A stretch of DNA of 64,000 nucleotides from Nocardioides sp. (GCA_037045645.1 JBAOIH010000004.1:310001-374000), one strand, 5' to 3'. Shown: positions 6,705 to 15,927, counted from the stretch's first letter. The notes: generated by a model not told the origin, from the letters alone. Translations and numbers: made by a program.

Positions 6705-8771
6705 ATGGCCAACCGTCTCGCCGCAGCCACGTCGCCGTACCTCCAGCAGCACGCGGACAACCCGGTGCACTGGTGGGAATGGGGCCAGGACGCGTTCACG
6801 GAGGCGAAGAACAGGAACGTGCCGATCCTGCTGAGCGTCGGGTATGCCGCCTGCCACTGGTGCCACGTGATGGCCCACGAGTCGTTTGAAGACGAGGCCA
6901 CGGCACAGCAGATGAACGAGGGCTACGTGAACATCAAGGTCGATCGCGAGGAACGTCCCGACGTCGACGCGATCTACATGCAGGCGACGACTGCGATGAC
7001 CGGGCATGGCGGCTGGCCGATGACGTGCGTACTCGACCACGAGGGCAACCCGTTCTTCGCCGGGACCTATTTCCCCGACGAGCCACGCCACGGACAGCCC
7101 AGCTTCCGACAGGTCCTCGCCGCGATCAGCGATGCCTGGGTCAACCGGGGTGACGACATCAGGCGTACGGCCGACGCTTTGCGCGAGCACCTCAACCAGC
7201 AGCGGCAACTCCCGCCGGGCACGTTGACGAAAGCCGATTTAGACAACGCCGTCAACACGCTGAGCAAAGACTTCGACGCCCGGCGAGGCGGGTTCGGGGG
7301 AGCGCCGAAGTTCCCGCCGAGCATGGTGTTGGAGTTCTTGGGACGGATGGGTGGTGGTTTCGAGACGCCGCTGCGCGGCTCCTCAACCACCGGGCAGGTC
7401 GCTCGCACCTCAAACACCGGGCAGGTCGCTCGCACCTCAACCACCGGTGAGAGCGCCACATCGATGCTGGACAAGACCCTCGACGCGATGGCGCGCGGTG
7501 GGATCCACGACCAACTCGCTGGGGGCTTCGCCAGATACAGCGTCGACAACGCGTGGGTGGTGCCGCACTTCGAGAAGATGCTGTACGACAACGCGCTCCT
7601 GCTCGGGGTCTATGCCCAGCACGGAGACACGGCTGTCGCCGAAGACATCGCCGGCTGGCTGCATGACGAGATGCGTACGGACGAGGGTGGATTCGCCTCG
7701 GCGCTCGACGCCGACTCCGAGGGTGTTGAGGGCAAGTTCTATGCCTGGACGCCGCAGCAACTGATCGAGGCGCTCGGTCCCGACGACGGAATCTGGGCGG
7801 CCGAGTTCCTGACCGTCACAGCGCGAGGCACGTTCGAGCACGGATCGTCGACACTCCAACAAATGCGGGACCCCATCGACGATGCCGAGACACAGAGATG
7901 GATCAGCGTCCGACACCGTTTGCTGCACAAACGAGCCGAACGCGTACGCCCCGCGCGCGACGACAAGGTCGTGGCTGCCTGGAACGGGCTCGCGATCTCC
8001 GGACTCCTCGCGCTGAGTCAGCGCAGCAACGAGCAGGCGTACGCGGAGTGGGCACTGCAAGCCGCACAACTCATCAAGGACCTGCACATCCAGGGCAGGC
8101 ACCTCAAGCGAGTGTCACGCGACGGCGAGGTCGGGGCACCGGCGGGCGTACTGGAGGACTACGGCTGCGTCGCTACCGCCTTCCTCGACCTCGTGCAGCA
8201 CACGTCCGACCCTGTCTGGCTCACCGCCGCGACTGATCTGCTCGACACCGTGCTCGCGCACTTCCGGGCCGACGACGGCGGCTTCTTCGATACCGCTGAC
8301 GACGCCGAGGTCTTGGTGGCACGTCCCAAAGACCCCAGTGACAACGCCAGCCCGAGCGGGACCTCCAGCATCATCCACGCGCTGATCAAAGCTGCCGCGA
8401 TCACCGGCGACGACCGCTACCGCACCGCGGCCGAGCAAGCGCTGGCCAGCCTGCATGTCCTGGTGACGCAGGCGCCACGCTTCGCCGGGTGGAGTCTCGC
8501 GGCTGCCGTCGCACTGCAGCACGGCCCGCCCGAGGTCGCGATCGTGGGGCCTGAAGGACCCGCGCGCGACAAACTGGCACGCATCGCCCGGGAGCACCCG
8601 ACCGCCGTAGTGGTCGTCGTCGACGACGCGACAGCCGAGATCCCGCTGCTCGCCGGGAGAGAAGCGCTCGGCGGGCACCCCACGGCGTACGTCTGTCGTC
8701 GCCACGTCTGCCAGCGACCCGTCACCACTGCCGAAGAACTCGCGGCGCTGCTGGCCGAGACGACCCGATGA
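6705..8771 (+). CDS. DUF255 thioredoxin-domain protein (YyaL/SPATA20-like)
   Basis: The 688-residue protein has an N-terminal thioredoxin-like domain with CHWC at residues 50-53 and the family signatures NPVHWWEWG and GGWPMTCVLD. An alpha/alpha-barrel resembling N-acyl-glucosamine 2-epimerases follows (GGIHDQLAGGFARYSVD, VPHFEKMLYDNALLL). The family's physiological role is uncertain. The ATG at 6705 is chosen because homology begins at MANRLAAATSPYLQQHADNP; upstream sequence is repeat. Residues about 217-247 are encoded by copies of the REP-like repeat (FETPLRGSSTTG, then QVARTSNTG and QVARTSTTG), an in-frame insertion in a variable loop. The gene matches the position of M. tuberculosis Rv1084. 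Confidence 0.88.
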   Translation: MANRLAAATSPYLQQHADNPVHWWEWGQDAFTEAKNRNVPILLSVGYAACHWCHVMAHESFEDEATAQQMNEGYVNIKVDREERPDVDAIYMQATTAMTGHGGWPMTCVLDHEGNPFFAGTYFPDEPRHGQPSFRQVLAAISDAWVNRGDDIRRTADALREHLNQQRQLPPGTLTKADLDNAVNTLSKDFDARRGGFGGAPKFPPSMVLEFLGRMGGGFETPLRGSSTTGQVARTSNTGQVARTSTTGESATSMLDKTLDAMARGGIHDQLAGGFARYSVDNAWVVPHFEKMLYDNALLLGVYAQHGDTAVAEDIAGWLHDEMRTDEGGFASALDADSEGVEGKFYAWTPQQLIEALGPDDGIWAAEFLTVTARGTFEHGSSTLQQMRDPIDDAETQRWISVRHRLLHKRAERVRPARDDKVVAAWNGLAISGLLALSQRSNEQAYAEWALQAAQLIKDLHIQGRHLKRVSRDGEVGAPAGVLEDYGCVATAFLDLVQHTSDPVWLTAATDLLDTVLAHFRADDGGFFDTADDAEVLVARPKDPSDNASPSGTSSIIHALIKAAAITGDDRYRTAAEQALASLHVLVTQAPRFAGWSLAAAVALQHGPPEVAIVGPEGPARDKLARIAREHPTAVVVVVDDATAEIPLLAGREALGGHPTAYVCRRHVCQRPVTTAEELAALLAETTR
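7354..7447 (+). repeat. REP-like repeat inside the DUF255 reading frame
   Basis: A near-complete unit (GTGGTTTCGAGACGCC to CCTCAACCACCGG) is followed by two 27-bp partial copies starting GCAGGTCGCTCGCACC. All are open in the gene's frame and add about 31 residues rich in Thr, Ser and Gly. Confidence 0.85.
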
Positions 8772-8834
8772 CGAGAATCGGCAAGCAGGCATAGGTTCAA
8801 CGCGCAGCAACCGATCATGGTGAATGGAGCCCCA

Positions 8835-10310
8835 GTGAGCACCTTCGAATCCCTCAACCCCCGCACCGGCGACGTGGTCGCCACGCATCCCGTGCACGCC
8901 GAGGAGGACGTACGAGTTGCCGTCGCCACCGCACGCGAGACCGCGGAGTGGTGGGGGCGACTGTCGTACGAAGAGCGCGCCACCCACCTCGGTGCCTGGC
9001 GCGCGACGATGGCCCGGCGCCTGCAAGAACTCGCGGACCTGATGCACGCCGAGACAGGCAAGCCGCACGGTGACGCGATCCTGGAGGCCTCGCTGGCGAT
9101 CGACCATCTGGCCTGGGCCGCGGGCAACGCCAAGAAGGTGCTCGGTCGCCGCAAGGTCCCGAGCGGACTGCTGATGGCCAACCAGATCGCGACACTGCAA
9201 TACCGCCCGTACGGCGTCGTCGGCGTGATCGGCCCGTGGAACTATCCGGTCTTCACCCCGATGGGGTCGATCGCGTACGCCCTCGCGGCAGGCAACACGG
9301 TCGTCTTCAAACCCAGCGAATACACGCCAGGAGTGGGCGAATGGCTGGCCCGCACCGCCCAGGAGGCGATCGGGCGTCCGGTGCTCCAGGTCGTGACGGG
9401 TCTGGGCGACACCGGTGCCGCCCTGTGTCGCGCGGACGTCGACAAGGTGGCCTTCACCGGCTCGACCGCGACCGGCAAGCGGGTCATGGCGGCCTGCGCC
9501 GAGACCCTGACGCCGGTCGTGATCGAGGCCGGGGGCAAGGATGCCGTAATCGTCGACGAGGACGCCGACATCGCAGCCGCCGTGGACGCCGCGCTCTGGG
9601 GGGCCTGCGCCAACGCCGGCCAGACCTGCACGGGCGTCGAGCGGATCTATGTGCACGAACGCGTCTATGACGAGTTCGTCGCCGAGATCACCAGGCAGGC
9701 GCGCGAGATCACCGCGCTGGACTCACCGACCGCGCAGATCGGTCCGATGACGATGCCGTCGCAACTCGACGTCGTACGCCGTCACATCCAAGACGCGCTC
9801 GATCGTGGTGGCCGCGCGCTGGTCGGCGGAGCGGAGTCGGTCAAGGAGCGCTGGGTCGAGCCGGTCGTACTCGTGGACGTGCCCGAGGACTCCGCGGCGA
9901 TCCAGGAGGAGACCTTCGGTCCGACGATGACCATCACGCGGGTGCGCGATATGGACGAGGCGATCGCCAAGACCAACGGGACTCGCTATGGCCTCGGTTC
10001 GACGGTCTTCTCCCGCAAGCACGGTGAGTCGATCGCGCAACGCCTGCGCGCGGGTATGACGGCGATCAACGGCGTGATCACCTTCGCCGCCGTGCCGAGT
10101 CTGCCGTTCGGCGGAGTCGGTGACTCGGGCTTCGGGCGGATCCACGGCGCGGACGGTCTGCGTGAGTTCACCTATCCGCACGCGATCACGCGCCAACGCT
10201 TCAAGCCGCCGCTCGCGCTGACGTCGTTCACGCGGACGGAGAAGGCAGAAAAGCAGTTGGCGCAGTTGATCACGATGCTGCACGGGCGCGGCAGCAAGAA
10301 GCGCGATTAG
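8835..10310 (+). CDS. NAD(P)-dependent aldehyde dehydrogenase
   Basis: The 491-residue protein is a full-length ALDH-superfamily enzyme. It shows the cofactor region PWNYPVFTPMGSIAYALAAG, the turn FTGSTATGKRVM, the general-base Glu in VIEAGGKDAV (EAGG replaces the commoner ELGG) and the nucleophilic Cys in NAGQTCTGVERIYV. It resembles the succinate-semialdehyde/GabD2 group, but substrate cannot be decided. The GTG at 8835 has GGAG 5 nt upstream; an in-frame ATG at 8817 is the alternative. It converges on the TrhA gene with a 4-nt overlap. Confidence 0.88.
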   Translation: MSTFESLNPRTGDVVATHPVHAEEDVRVAVATARETAEWWGRLSYEERATHLGAWRATMARRLQELADLMHAETGKPHGDAILEASLAIDHLAWAAGNAKKVLGRRKVPSGLLMANQIATLQYRPYGVVGVIGPWNYPVFTPMGSIAYALAAGNTVVFKPSEYTPGVGEWLARTAQEAIGRPVLQVVTGLGDTGAALCRADVDKVAFTGSTATGKRVMAACAETLTPVVIEAGGKDAVIVDEDADIAAAVDAALWGACANAGQTCTGVERIYVHERVYDEFVAEITRQAREITALDSPTAQIGPMTMPSQLDVVRRHIQDALDRGGRALVGGAESVKERWVEPVVLVDVPEDSAAIQEETFGPTMTITRVRDMDEAIAKTNGTRYGLGSTVFSRKHGESIAQRLRAGMTAINGVITFAAVPSLPFGGVGDSGFGRIHGADGLREFTYPHAITRQRFKPPLALTSFTRTEKAEKQLAQLITMLHGRGSKKRD

Positions 10311-11038
10311 CGCAGGGAGTACGTCGCCAGTGACACCCCGACGTAGTGGCTGACGAACGCCAGGATCGTGAACGTGTGGAACACCTCGTGGAAGCCGAAC
10401 CAACGCGGCCACGGGTCGGGTCGCTGTAGTCCGTACACCACGCCGCCCAAGGTGTAGAACACACCGCCGGCGAGGGCGAGGATCAGCACCGCCGTTCCGA
10501 TGCCGATCCCGAGTTCGGCACCGCCACGGATGTACGCCGGGAGGTAGAACACCGCGGCCCAACCCAACCCGATGTAGAGCGCGGTGTAGAGCCAGCGTGG
10601 CGCCTTCACCCAGAAGATCCGGAACAGCCCACCCAAAGCCGCACCGACCCAGACCACGGTGAGCATGATCGTCTGGTCACGGCCATCGAGCAGCAGCAGT
10701 GTGAAGGGGGTGTACGACCCCGCGATCAGCAAGAAGATGTTGGCGTGATCGAAGCGCATCAAGAACGCGTGCGTGCGCGGCCCCCAGTGGCCGCGGTGAT
10801 ACACAGCCGACACGGTGAAGAGCATGAGAGCCGACGCGGCGTAGATGGCCGAGCCCACCCGGGTCGGGGCATTGGGGGAGAGCACGATCAGCACGATCCC
10901 GGCCGCGAGCGTGAGCGGCGCATTGACCAGGTGCAGCCAACCACGCAGGCGCGGCTTGACTTCGGCGAGCACCGTCTCCACGCGATCGGAGACGTTCTCC
11001 ACCACATCGTCGAGGTGAGCGCGTACGACGTCCTTCAT
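10307..11038 (-). CDS. trhA: Hemolysin III family membrane protein (PAQR/TrhA)
   Basis: The 243-residue protein has a soluble N-terminus of about 30 residues and seven hydrophobic segments. It carries the family's metal-binding pattern: SAVYHRGHW with FDHANIFLLIAGSYTP early, and FHEVFHTFTILAFVSHY near the end. YqfA/TrhA-type proteins affect membrane-energy homeostasis; the haemolysin name is historical. Start ATG 11038 lies 7 nt after TAAGTT (11046-11051). M. tuberculosis has a homologue at the same relative place (Rv1085c). Confidence 0.88.
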   Translation of the reverse strand: MKDVVRAHLDDVVENVSDRVETVLAEVKPRLRGWLHLVNAPLTLAAGIVLIVLSPNAPTRVGSAIYAASALMLFTVSAVYHRGHWGPRTHAFLMRFDHANIFLLIAGSYTPFTLLLLDGRDQTIMLTVVWVGAALGGLFRIFWVKAPRWLYTALYIGLGWAAVFYLPAYIRGGAELGIGIGTAVLILALAGGVFYTLGGVVYGLQRPDPWPRWFGFHEVFHTFTILAFVSHYVGVSLATYSLR

Positions 11039-11045
11039 GCCGCCG

Positions 11046-11051
11046 AACTTA
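11046..11051 (-). promoter_or_regulatory. -10 box TAAGTT for trhA
   Basis: TAAGTT ends 7 nt before the ATG at 11038, consistent with a leaderless transcript. Confidence 0.45.
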
Positions 11052-11119
11052 TCCGGCGATCTGGCGCTGCAACAGTCGAATCTACGAGAGAGTCGAGCCT
11101 CACATAGCTCGATGTGGCC

Positions 11120-11125
11120 TAACAT
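11120..11125 (+). promoter_or_regulatory. -10 box TAACAT for isoprenyl transferase
   Basis: TAACAT ends 7 nt before the GTG at 11133; no Shine-Dalgarno is present, supporting leaderless transcription from this start. Confidence 0.45.
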
Positions 11126-11132
11126 CGGCGAC

Positions 11133-11922
11133 GTGCCCGGGTTGAGGAACACCAAGGACGCCGTCCGGCGGTTGCTCTATCCCGCGTACGAGGCGCGGAT
11201 GGTCAAGGCGCTGCCTTCGGATCGCATCCCCAAGCACATCGGCGTGATGCTCGACGGCAACCGACGTTGGGCGAAATCGGTCGGCCTCGACACGGCGGGC
11301 GGCTATCAGGCCGGCGCGGACAACATCTTCCCGTTGCTGGAGTGGTGCGAGGAGGTGGGTGTCGAGGTCGTCACGTTGTGGCTGCTCTCCAACGACAACC
11401 TCAGCAACCGTCCGGTCGAGCAATTGCAGGGCCTGCTGGGAATCATCGAAGGTGCCGTCGAAGCGCTCGCCGAATCGGGCCGGTGGCGCGTACATCCCGT
11501 CGGTTCGCTCGACCTGCTGCCGTCGTCCACGGCGGAGATTCTGAAGAAGGCCGCGGACGACACCCGCGAAAGCGACGGGCTGATCGTCAACGTCGCGGTC
11601 GGCTATGGCGGCCGTCGCGAGATCGCGGACGCCGTACGCTCCCTGCTCCACGAGCACGCAGGCCAGGGGACCTCGCTGGAAGAGCTCGGCCGAGCTCATC
11701 GACGTCGACCACATCGCCCAGCATCTGTATACGAAGGGTCAGCCGGATCCCGATCTGGTGATCCGAACGTCCGGCGAGCAGCGCCTCGGCGGCTTCTTGT
11801 TGTGGCAGTCGGCGCAGTCGGAGTTCTATTTCTGCGAGGCGTTGTGGCCGGACTTCCGGCGCGTGGACTTCTTGCGCGCGATCCGGGCGTACGCGGAGCG
11901 CGAGCGGAGATACGGCGGCTGA
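11133..11922 (+). pseudogene. Isoprenyl (cis-prenyl) transferase, apparent +1 frameshift
   Basis: The N-terminal part has the cis-prenyltransferase signatures HIGVMLDGNRRWAKS, LWLLSNDNLSNRP and VAVGYGGRREIADAV. The C-terminal part has DPDLVIRTSGEQRLGGFLLW and EFYFCEALWPDFRRVDF. The two halves lie in different frames. An extra G at 11688-11689 (CTCGGCCGAG where CTCGCCGAG is expected) explains the break, and the span is one base over a multiple of three. A complete protein would have about 262 residues and make a Z-prenyl diphosphate for cell-wall lipid carriers. By position it matches the short-chain enzyme Rv1086, so another long-chain UppS may exist elsewhere. Sequencing error is the simplest explanation. 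Confidence 0.8.
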
Positions 11923-12316
11923 CCGAGGAGTGAGGCGGAGGTACGCCGAGCGTTGCGAGGTGTGCTGGAGCCGAGCCCCGAAGTGTCGGCCGCAGTTCGG
12001 GACAGGCTGACCGAGCCCCGCAGTGTCGGCCGCAGTTCGGGACAGGCCGACCGAGCCCGCAACCCAACGTTCACCTCGTGGTCGGGCGTGTCGCCCCGAA
12101 TCGTCTCTGCACGAGACGTACGTTCGCAGACATCGGCGAGTGGGGAAGCTCGCCGCCATCGGGAGGCCCGTTCGTGGAAGTTCACGACCTGACAGCACGC
12201 CGAGGGTTGGCGCGCGTGGGAGGCCGCCACTCCGGCCTTCGGGACTCTTCTCGGTCCAACCACGAGTTCTAAGGGCCGGGGCGAGGAGTGCGCGCGCCGG
12301 CTGTCAAGGGGAAGCA
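11923..12316. other. Intergenic region with 40-bp tandem repeat and small hairpins
   Basis: No gene is visible. It holds the tandem repeat described separately, a hairpin CGTCTC/GAGACG (12102-12118) and a second one CGGCGAG/CTCGCCG near 12128-12149. I do not recognise a riboswitch. The final bases carry AAGGGGAA, the ribosome site of the PhoH2 gene. Confidence 0.5.
11971..12058 (+). repeat. 40-bp tandem direct repeat, 2.2 copies
   Basis: Units start CCGAGCCCCG at 11971 and 12011 with a third partial copy at 12051; the two full copies differ at two positions. Each contains GTCGGCCGCAGTTCGGGACA. Confidence 0.85.
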
Positions 12317-13636
12317 ATGCCTGAGCAGTCCGCAGCCGAAGAGTCCCGCACTTACGTCATCGACACCAGCGTCCTGCTCGCCGATCCTGGCGCACTGAAG
12401 CGGTTCGCCGAGCACCAGGTGGTGCTGCCGGTCGTGGTGATCACCGAGTTGGAGGGCAAGCGCCACCACCCCGAGTTGGGCTTCTTCGCGCGTACGGCCT
12501 TGCGTCACCTCGATGATCTGCGCGTCAAGCACGGGCGGCTCGACACGGCGGTGCCGATCGGCGACGAGGGTGGCACCTTGCGGGTGGAGCTCAACCACAC
12601 CGACCCCGAGTCGCTCCCGTCCGGTTTTCGCCTCGGCGACAACGACACGCGCATCCTGGCGGTGGCTCGCAACCTGGCCAACGAAGGCCACCGGGTGACC
12701 TTGGTGTCCAAGGACCTGCCGTTGCGGATCAAGGCCAGCGCGGTCGGCCTGGAGGCGGAGGAATACCGCGCCGAGGCGATCTCGGACTCCGACACCGGCT
12801 ACAACGGCATGGCCGAACTCGAGGTGGCCGCCGAGGCGCTCGACGAGCTGTACGCCGATGGCACCGTCGACCTCGACGCAGCACGCGACCTGCCGTGTCA
12901 CACGGGGCTGGTGTTGTTCAGTGACCGGGGTACGGGCCTGGGGCGGGTCGGTCCCGACAAGCAGGTGCACCTGGTGCGCGGCGACCGTGAGGCCTTCGGC
13001 ATTCACGGACGGTCGGCCGAGCAGCGCATCGCCTTGGAACTGCTCCTCGACCCCGAGGTGGGCATCGTGTCGTTAGGTGGGCGAGCCGGCACCGGCAAGT
13101 CCGCGCTCGCGCTGTGCGCCGGCCTGGAGGCGACGATGGAACGGCGTCAGCACAAGAAGGTCGTGGTCTTTCGGCCCCTCTTCGCGGTGGGTGGCCAGGA
13201 ACTCGGCTACCTGCCGGGCTCGGAGTCGGAGAAGATGAATCCGTGGGCGCAGGCGGTGTTCGACACCCTGGGTTCGATCACCAGCCGAGACGTGATCGAC
13301 GAGGTGCTCGACCGCGGGATGCTCGAGGTCTTGCCGCTGACCCATATCCGGGGCCGCTCGTTGCACGACTCCTTCGTGATTGTGGACGAGGCGCAATCGT
13401 TGGAGCGCAACGTGCTGCTGACCGTGCTCAGCCGCATCGGCGCCAACTCCAAGGTCGTCCTCACGCACGACGTCGCGCAGCGCGACAACCTGCGGGTGGG
13501 TCGCCACGACGGTGTCGTCGCGGTCGTGGAGAAGCTCAAGGGCCATCCGCTGTTCGGTCACGTCACCTTGACCCGGTCCGAGCGTTCGCCGATCGCGGCA
13601 CTGGTCACCGACATGCTGGAGAACGTCACGCTCTGA
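12317..13636 (+). CDS. PhoH2: PIN nuclease domain fused to PhoH ATPase
   Basis: The 439-residue protein begins with a PIN domain (YVIDTSVLLADPGAL, ITELEGKRHHPELG, LGDNDTRILAVARN). A PhoH-type ATPase follows, with Walker A GRAGTGKSAL near residues 253-262 and the box FVIVDEAQSL near 355. Characterised PhoH2 proteins are ATP-dependent RNA helicase/RNases. The ATG follows AAGGGGAAGC. The order isoprenyl transferase then phoH2 is conserved in actinobacteria (Rv1095 in M. tuberculosis). Confidence 0.9.
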   Translation: MPEQSAAEESRTYVIDTSVLLADPGALKRFAEHQVVLPVVVITELEGKRHHPELGFFARTALRHLDDLRVKHGRLDTAVPIGDEGGTLRVELNHTDPESLPSGFRLGDNDTRILAVARNLANEGHRVTLVSKDLPLRIKASAVGLEAEEYRAEAISDSDTGYNGMAELEVAAEALDELYADGTVDLDAARDLPCHTGLVLFSDRGTGLGRVGPDKQVHLVRGDREAFGIHGRSAEQRIALELLLDPEVGIVSLGGRAGTGKSALALCAGLEATMERRQHKKVVVFRPLFAVGGQELGYLPGSESEKMNPWAQAVFDTLGSITSRDVIDEVLDRGMLEVLPLTHIRGRSLHDSFVIVDEAQSLERNVLLTVLSRIGANSKVVLTHDVAQRDNLRVGRHDGVVAVVEKLKGHPLFGHVTLTRSERSPIAALVTDMLENVTL

Positions 13637-13750
13637 TTCGAGGCGGTCTAGACCAGTCGCAGGAATCCTTGATCTCGATTTGATAACGGACCCTACTTTG
13701 GTTCATCGTGACAGACCTGTCCTGACGTCGACCCCCGTGAGTTCACACCT

Positions 13751-14446
13751 GTGTCGAAGCACGCCAAGCCGGTCTCGTTCCGCGTCAAGTATGCGACCGC
13801 CAAGCCCACCGCCCCCGTCGGTCGCCATGCTGCACCCGCGAAACACCGCGCCAAGAGCAACCACGGAGTCGTACGCCGCACCGTGACCGTGGGCGGCCTC
13901 GCCGCTGCGGCAACCGGCGTTGCTGTGACGGGCGGGGTCCTCTCGACCAACGCACCGGTGATCGCGGCAGACGCGCCCGTCTCACTCGGCCGGTCAGGTA
14001 CGCAGGCAGACATAACGGCTGCGGACCTCCAGCAGCGCCAACAGCCTGCGGTGACCCGCTCGGACCGGCGTACGAACAAGGACGCGACCAAGGTTCGCGT
14101 GTTGGGCACCGGCGCCGGCGGCGGCGTCGCGCAGAGCGAGAACCTCGACGGCGCCGACCCTCGTACGATCGGGCGCGCACTGCTGGGCGAGTACGGCTTC
14201 GCGGACTCGCAGTTCGCCTGCCTCGACGCGCTCTACGTCTCCGAATCCAACTGGCGCGTGGACGCCGACAACCCGACCTCGTCGGCCTACGGCATCCCGC
14301 AGGCCCTGACCGGCCTGCACGACATGCCGGCCGGGTACTACACCGACGCCGAGGTCCAGATCCGCTGGGGGCTGGACTACATCCAGCGCGCGTACGGCAC
14401 CCCGTGCAACGCATGGTCCTTCAAGCGCAGCCAGAACTGGTACTGA
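13751..14446 (+). CDS. Secreted transglycosylase-like (SLT) protein
   Basis: The 231-residue protein has a basic N-terminus, one hydrophobic segment (VGGLAAAATGVAVTGGVL, about residues 47-64) acting as signal anchor, a Ser/Thr/Gln-rich linker, and a C-terminal lysozyme-like fold. The last shows LYVSESNWRVDADNPTSSAY with the catalytic-type Glu, GIPQAL, and RWGLDYIQRAYGTPCNAW. This architecture is common in actinobacterial peptidoglycan remodelling enzymes. Start GTG 13751 has no clear ribosome site, so the start is uncertain. Confidence 0.75.
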   Translation: MSKHAKPVSFRVKYATAKPTAPVGRHAAPAKHRAKSNHGVVRRTVTVGGLAAAATGVAVTGGVLSTNAPVIAADAPVSLGRSGTQADITAADLQQRQQPAVTRSDRRTNKDATKVRVLGTGAGGGVAQSENLDGADPRTIGRALLGEYGFADSQFACLDALYVSESNWRVDADNPTSSAYGIPQALTGLHDMPAGYYTDAEVQIRWGLDYIQRAYGTPCNAWSFKRSQNWY

Positions 14447-14550
14447 GCTCCACCGCATACGTTCCACCCAGAAATTTCCCCCGGAGTGCCCGATTGGCGC
14501 TACCGTGACTCTCAGGTCTGAACCCCCCCAAGATGACCGGAGTCCCCCCA

Positions 14551-15081
14551 ATGCAATCCCCCCGAATTGCGTGCCGGCGTACCCTGATGAAGACAGCCGC
14601 GTGGTCGGTGCCCGCAATCAGTGTGATCACCACCGCGCCCACGTATGCCTCCAGCGCAGGCACGCTGACGTTCGATCCTCAGTCGTCGGGAGCCGTCGTC
14701 CACGACGATGGTGGCTCGCGGTACTTCGACTTCGAGTTCGCCGGCGGCGCGTACGTCCTGGTGGACGGCGATCCGAAGGTCGGCGCCCCCTTGACCTTGA
14801 CCGTGAGCTTCACGCCCTATCCGGGCGCGTTGTGGGATCCGGACCTCTACGTCCAAGCGGAGATGCCGGGCTGGACGAGTTCGGTTGCCACGGGCGGTGC
14901 CAGCCAGACGTTGCTCTACTCCTACCAGGGCGCGGTGGCCAAGGGCGATCGCATCACGATCCCCGATGGCGTCTACTTCGGTCCGGACTTCCCCGACGAG
15001 GGCGGCACCTATCTGCTGGTGTTCGCTCTCGACCGGCTGGCCTCTGCCTCGACCAGTTTTGCAACCGCGCGCCCCGGGTGA
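14551..15081 (+). CDS. Secreted protein with Tat-like signal, function unknown
   Basis: The 176-residue protein begins MQSPRIACRRTLMKTAAWSV, a twin-arginine-type signal often seen on Nocardioidaceae secreted proteins, with a likely cleavage after THE-like small residues near TYASSAG. The mature part is beta-rich (LTLTVSFTPYPGALWDPDLY, GGTYLLVFALDRL) and has no motif I recognise. The ATG at 14551 is preferred over 14533 because GGAG lies 8 nt upstream. It is followed after 18 nt by the aldo/keto reductase gene, which has its own promoter box. Confidence 0.6.
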   Translation: MQSPRIACRRTLMKTAAWSVPAISVITTAPTYASSAGTLTFDPQSSGAVVHDDGGSRYFDFEFAGGAYVLVDGDPKVGAPLTLTVSFTPYPGALWDPDLYVQAEMPGWTSSVATGGASQTLLYSYQGAVAKGDRITIPDGVYFGPDFPDEGGTYLLVFALDRLASASTSFATARPG

Positions 15082-15087
15082 GCACGC

Positions 15088-15093
15088 TAGCGT
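15088..15093 (+). promoter_or_regulatory. -10 box TAGCGT for aldo/keto reductase
   Basis: TAGCGT ends 6 nt before the GTG at 15100, fitting leaderless transcription. Confidence 0.45.
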
Positions 15094-15099
15094 GATCGG

Positions 15100-15927
15100 G
15101 TGATCCCCACTCGCGCTCTGTCCGACGACCACACCCTGCCCGCGATCGGGCTCGGGACCTACGGCCTGCGCGGCGAGGAGGGCGTGGCGGCAGTCTGCTC
15201 GGCGATCGTGGCCGGCTACCGATTGATCGACACCGCGGTCTCGTACGAGAACGAGGCCGAGGTGGGCCGCGCGCTGGCGCGGTCCGGCGCTGATCGCCAG
15301 GACCTCGCGATCACGACCAAGGTGCGCGGACGCGATCACGACCGGGCGCGCGAGTCGGTCGAGGAGTCGCTGGAGCGGCTCGGTCTGGAGCGACTCGACC
15401 TGGTGCTGGTGCACTGGCCGTTGCCGTCGCGAGATCGCTACGTCGCTGCCTGGGAGGGCCTGATCGAGGCCCGCGAGGCGGGTCTCGTGCGCTCGATCGG
15501 TGTCTCCAACTTCCTGCCCGAGCACCTCGAACGGATCATTGCCGAGACCGGCGTGACCCCGGTCGTCAACCAGGTCGAGCAGCATCCGCGCTTCGTCCAG
15601 ACCGCACAGCAGGCCGTACATGATCGTCTCGGGATCATCACCGAGGCGTGGAGTCCGTTGGGCAACCGGCGTCCGGCGTACGACGAACCCGCGATCGCAG
15701 ACGCCGCGACCGCCCACGGTGTCGCACCCGCTCAGGTGGTGCTGCGCTGGCAGCTCCAACTCGGGGCGATCCCGCTGCCCAAGTCAGCCACGCCCTCGCG
15801 TCAGACCGCGAACCTCGACGTCTTCGACTTCGCGCTTTCCGACGGCGAGGTCGCCGCGATCTCGGCGCTGCACCGCGATGACGGGCGACTCTTCGGGGGC
15901 GACCCGGCGACGTTCGAAGAACTCTAG
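15100..15927 (+). CDS. Aldo/keto reductase
   Basis: The 275-residue protein is a complete AKR barrel (AKR5-like). The catalytic tetrad is visible: Asp and Tyr in LIDTAVSYENEAEVG, Lys in AITTKVRG and His in LVLVHWPLP. NADPH-binding elements include SIGVSNF and the IPLPKSATPSRQ loop. The substrate is unknown. Its TAG stop overlaps the convergent fumC stop by 4 nt. Confidence 0.9.
   Translation: MIPTRALSDDHTLPAIGLGTYGLRGEEGVAAVCSAIVAGYRLIDTAVSYENEAEVGRALARSGADRQDLAITTKVRGRDHDRARESVEESLERLGLERLDLVLVHWPLPSRDRYVAAWEGLIEAREAGLVRSIGVSNFLPEHLERIIAETGVTPVVNQVEQHPRFVQTAQQAVHDRLGIITEAWSPLGNRRPAYDEPAIADAATAHGVAPAQVVLRWQLQLGAIPLPKSATPSRQTANLDVFDFALSDGEVAAISALHRDDGRLFGGDPATFEEL

Noticed and set aside
12102..12149. 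Riboswitch upstream of phoH2
   Set aside because: Two small hairpins are present but no conserved core of a known riboswitch class could be matched by eye.
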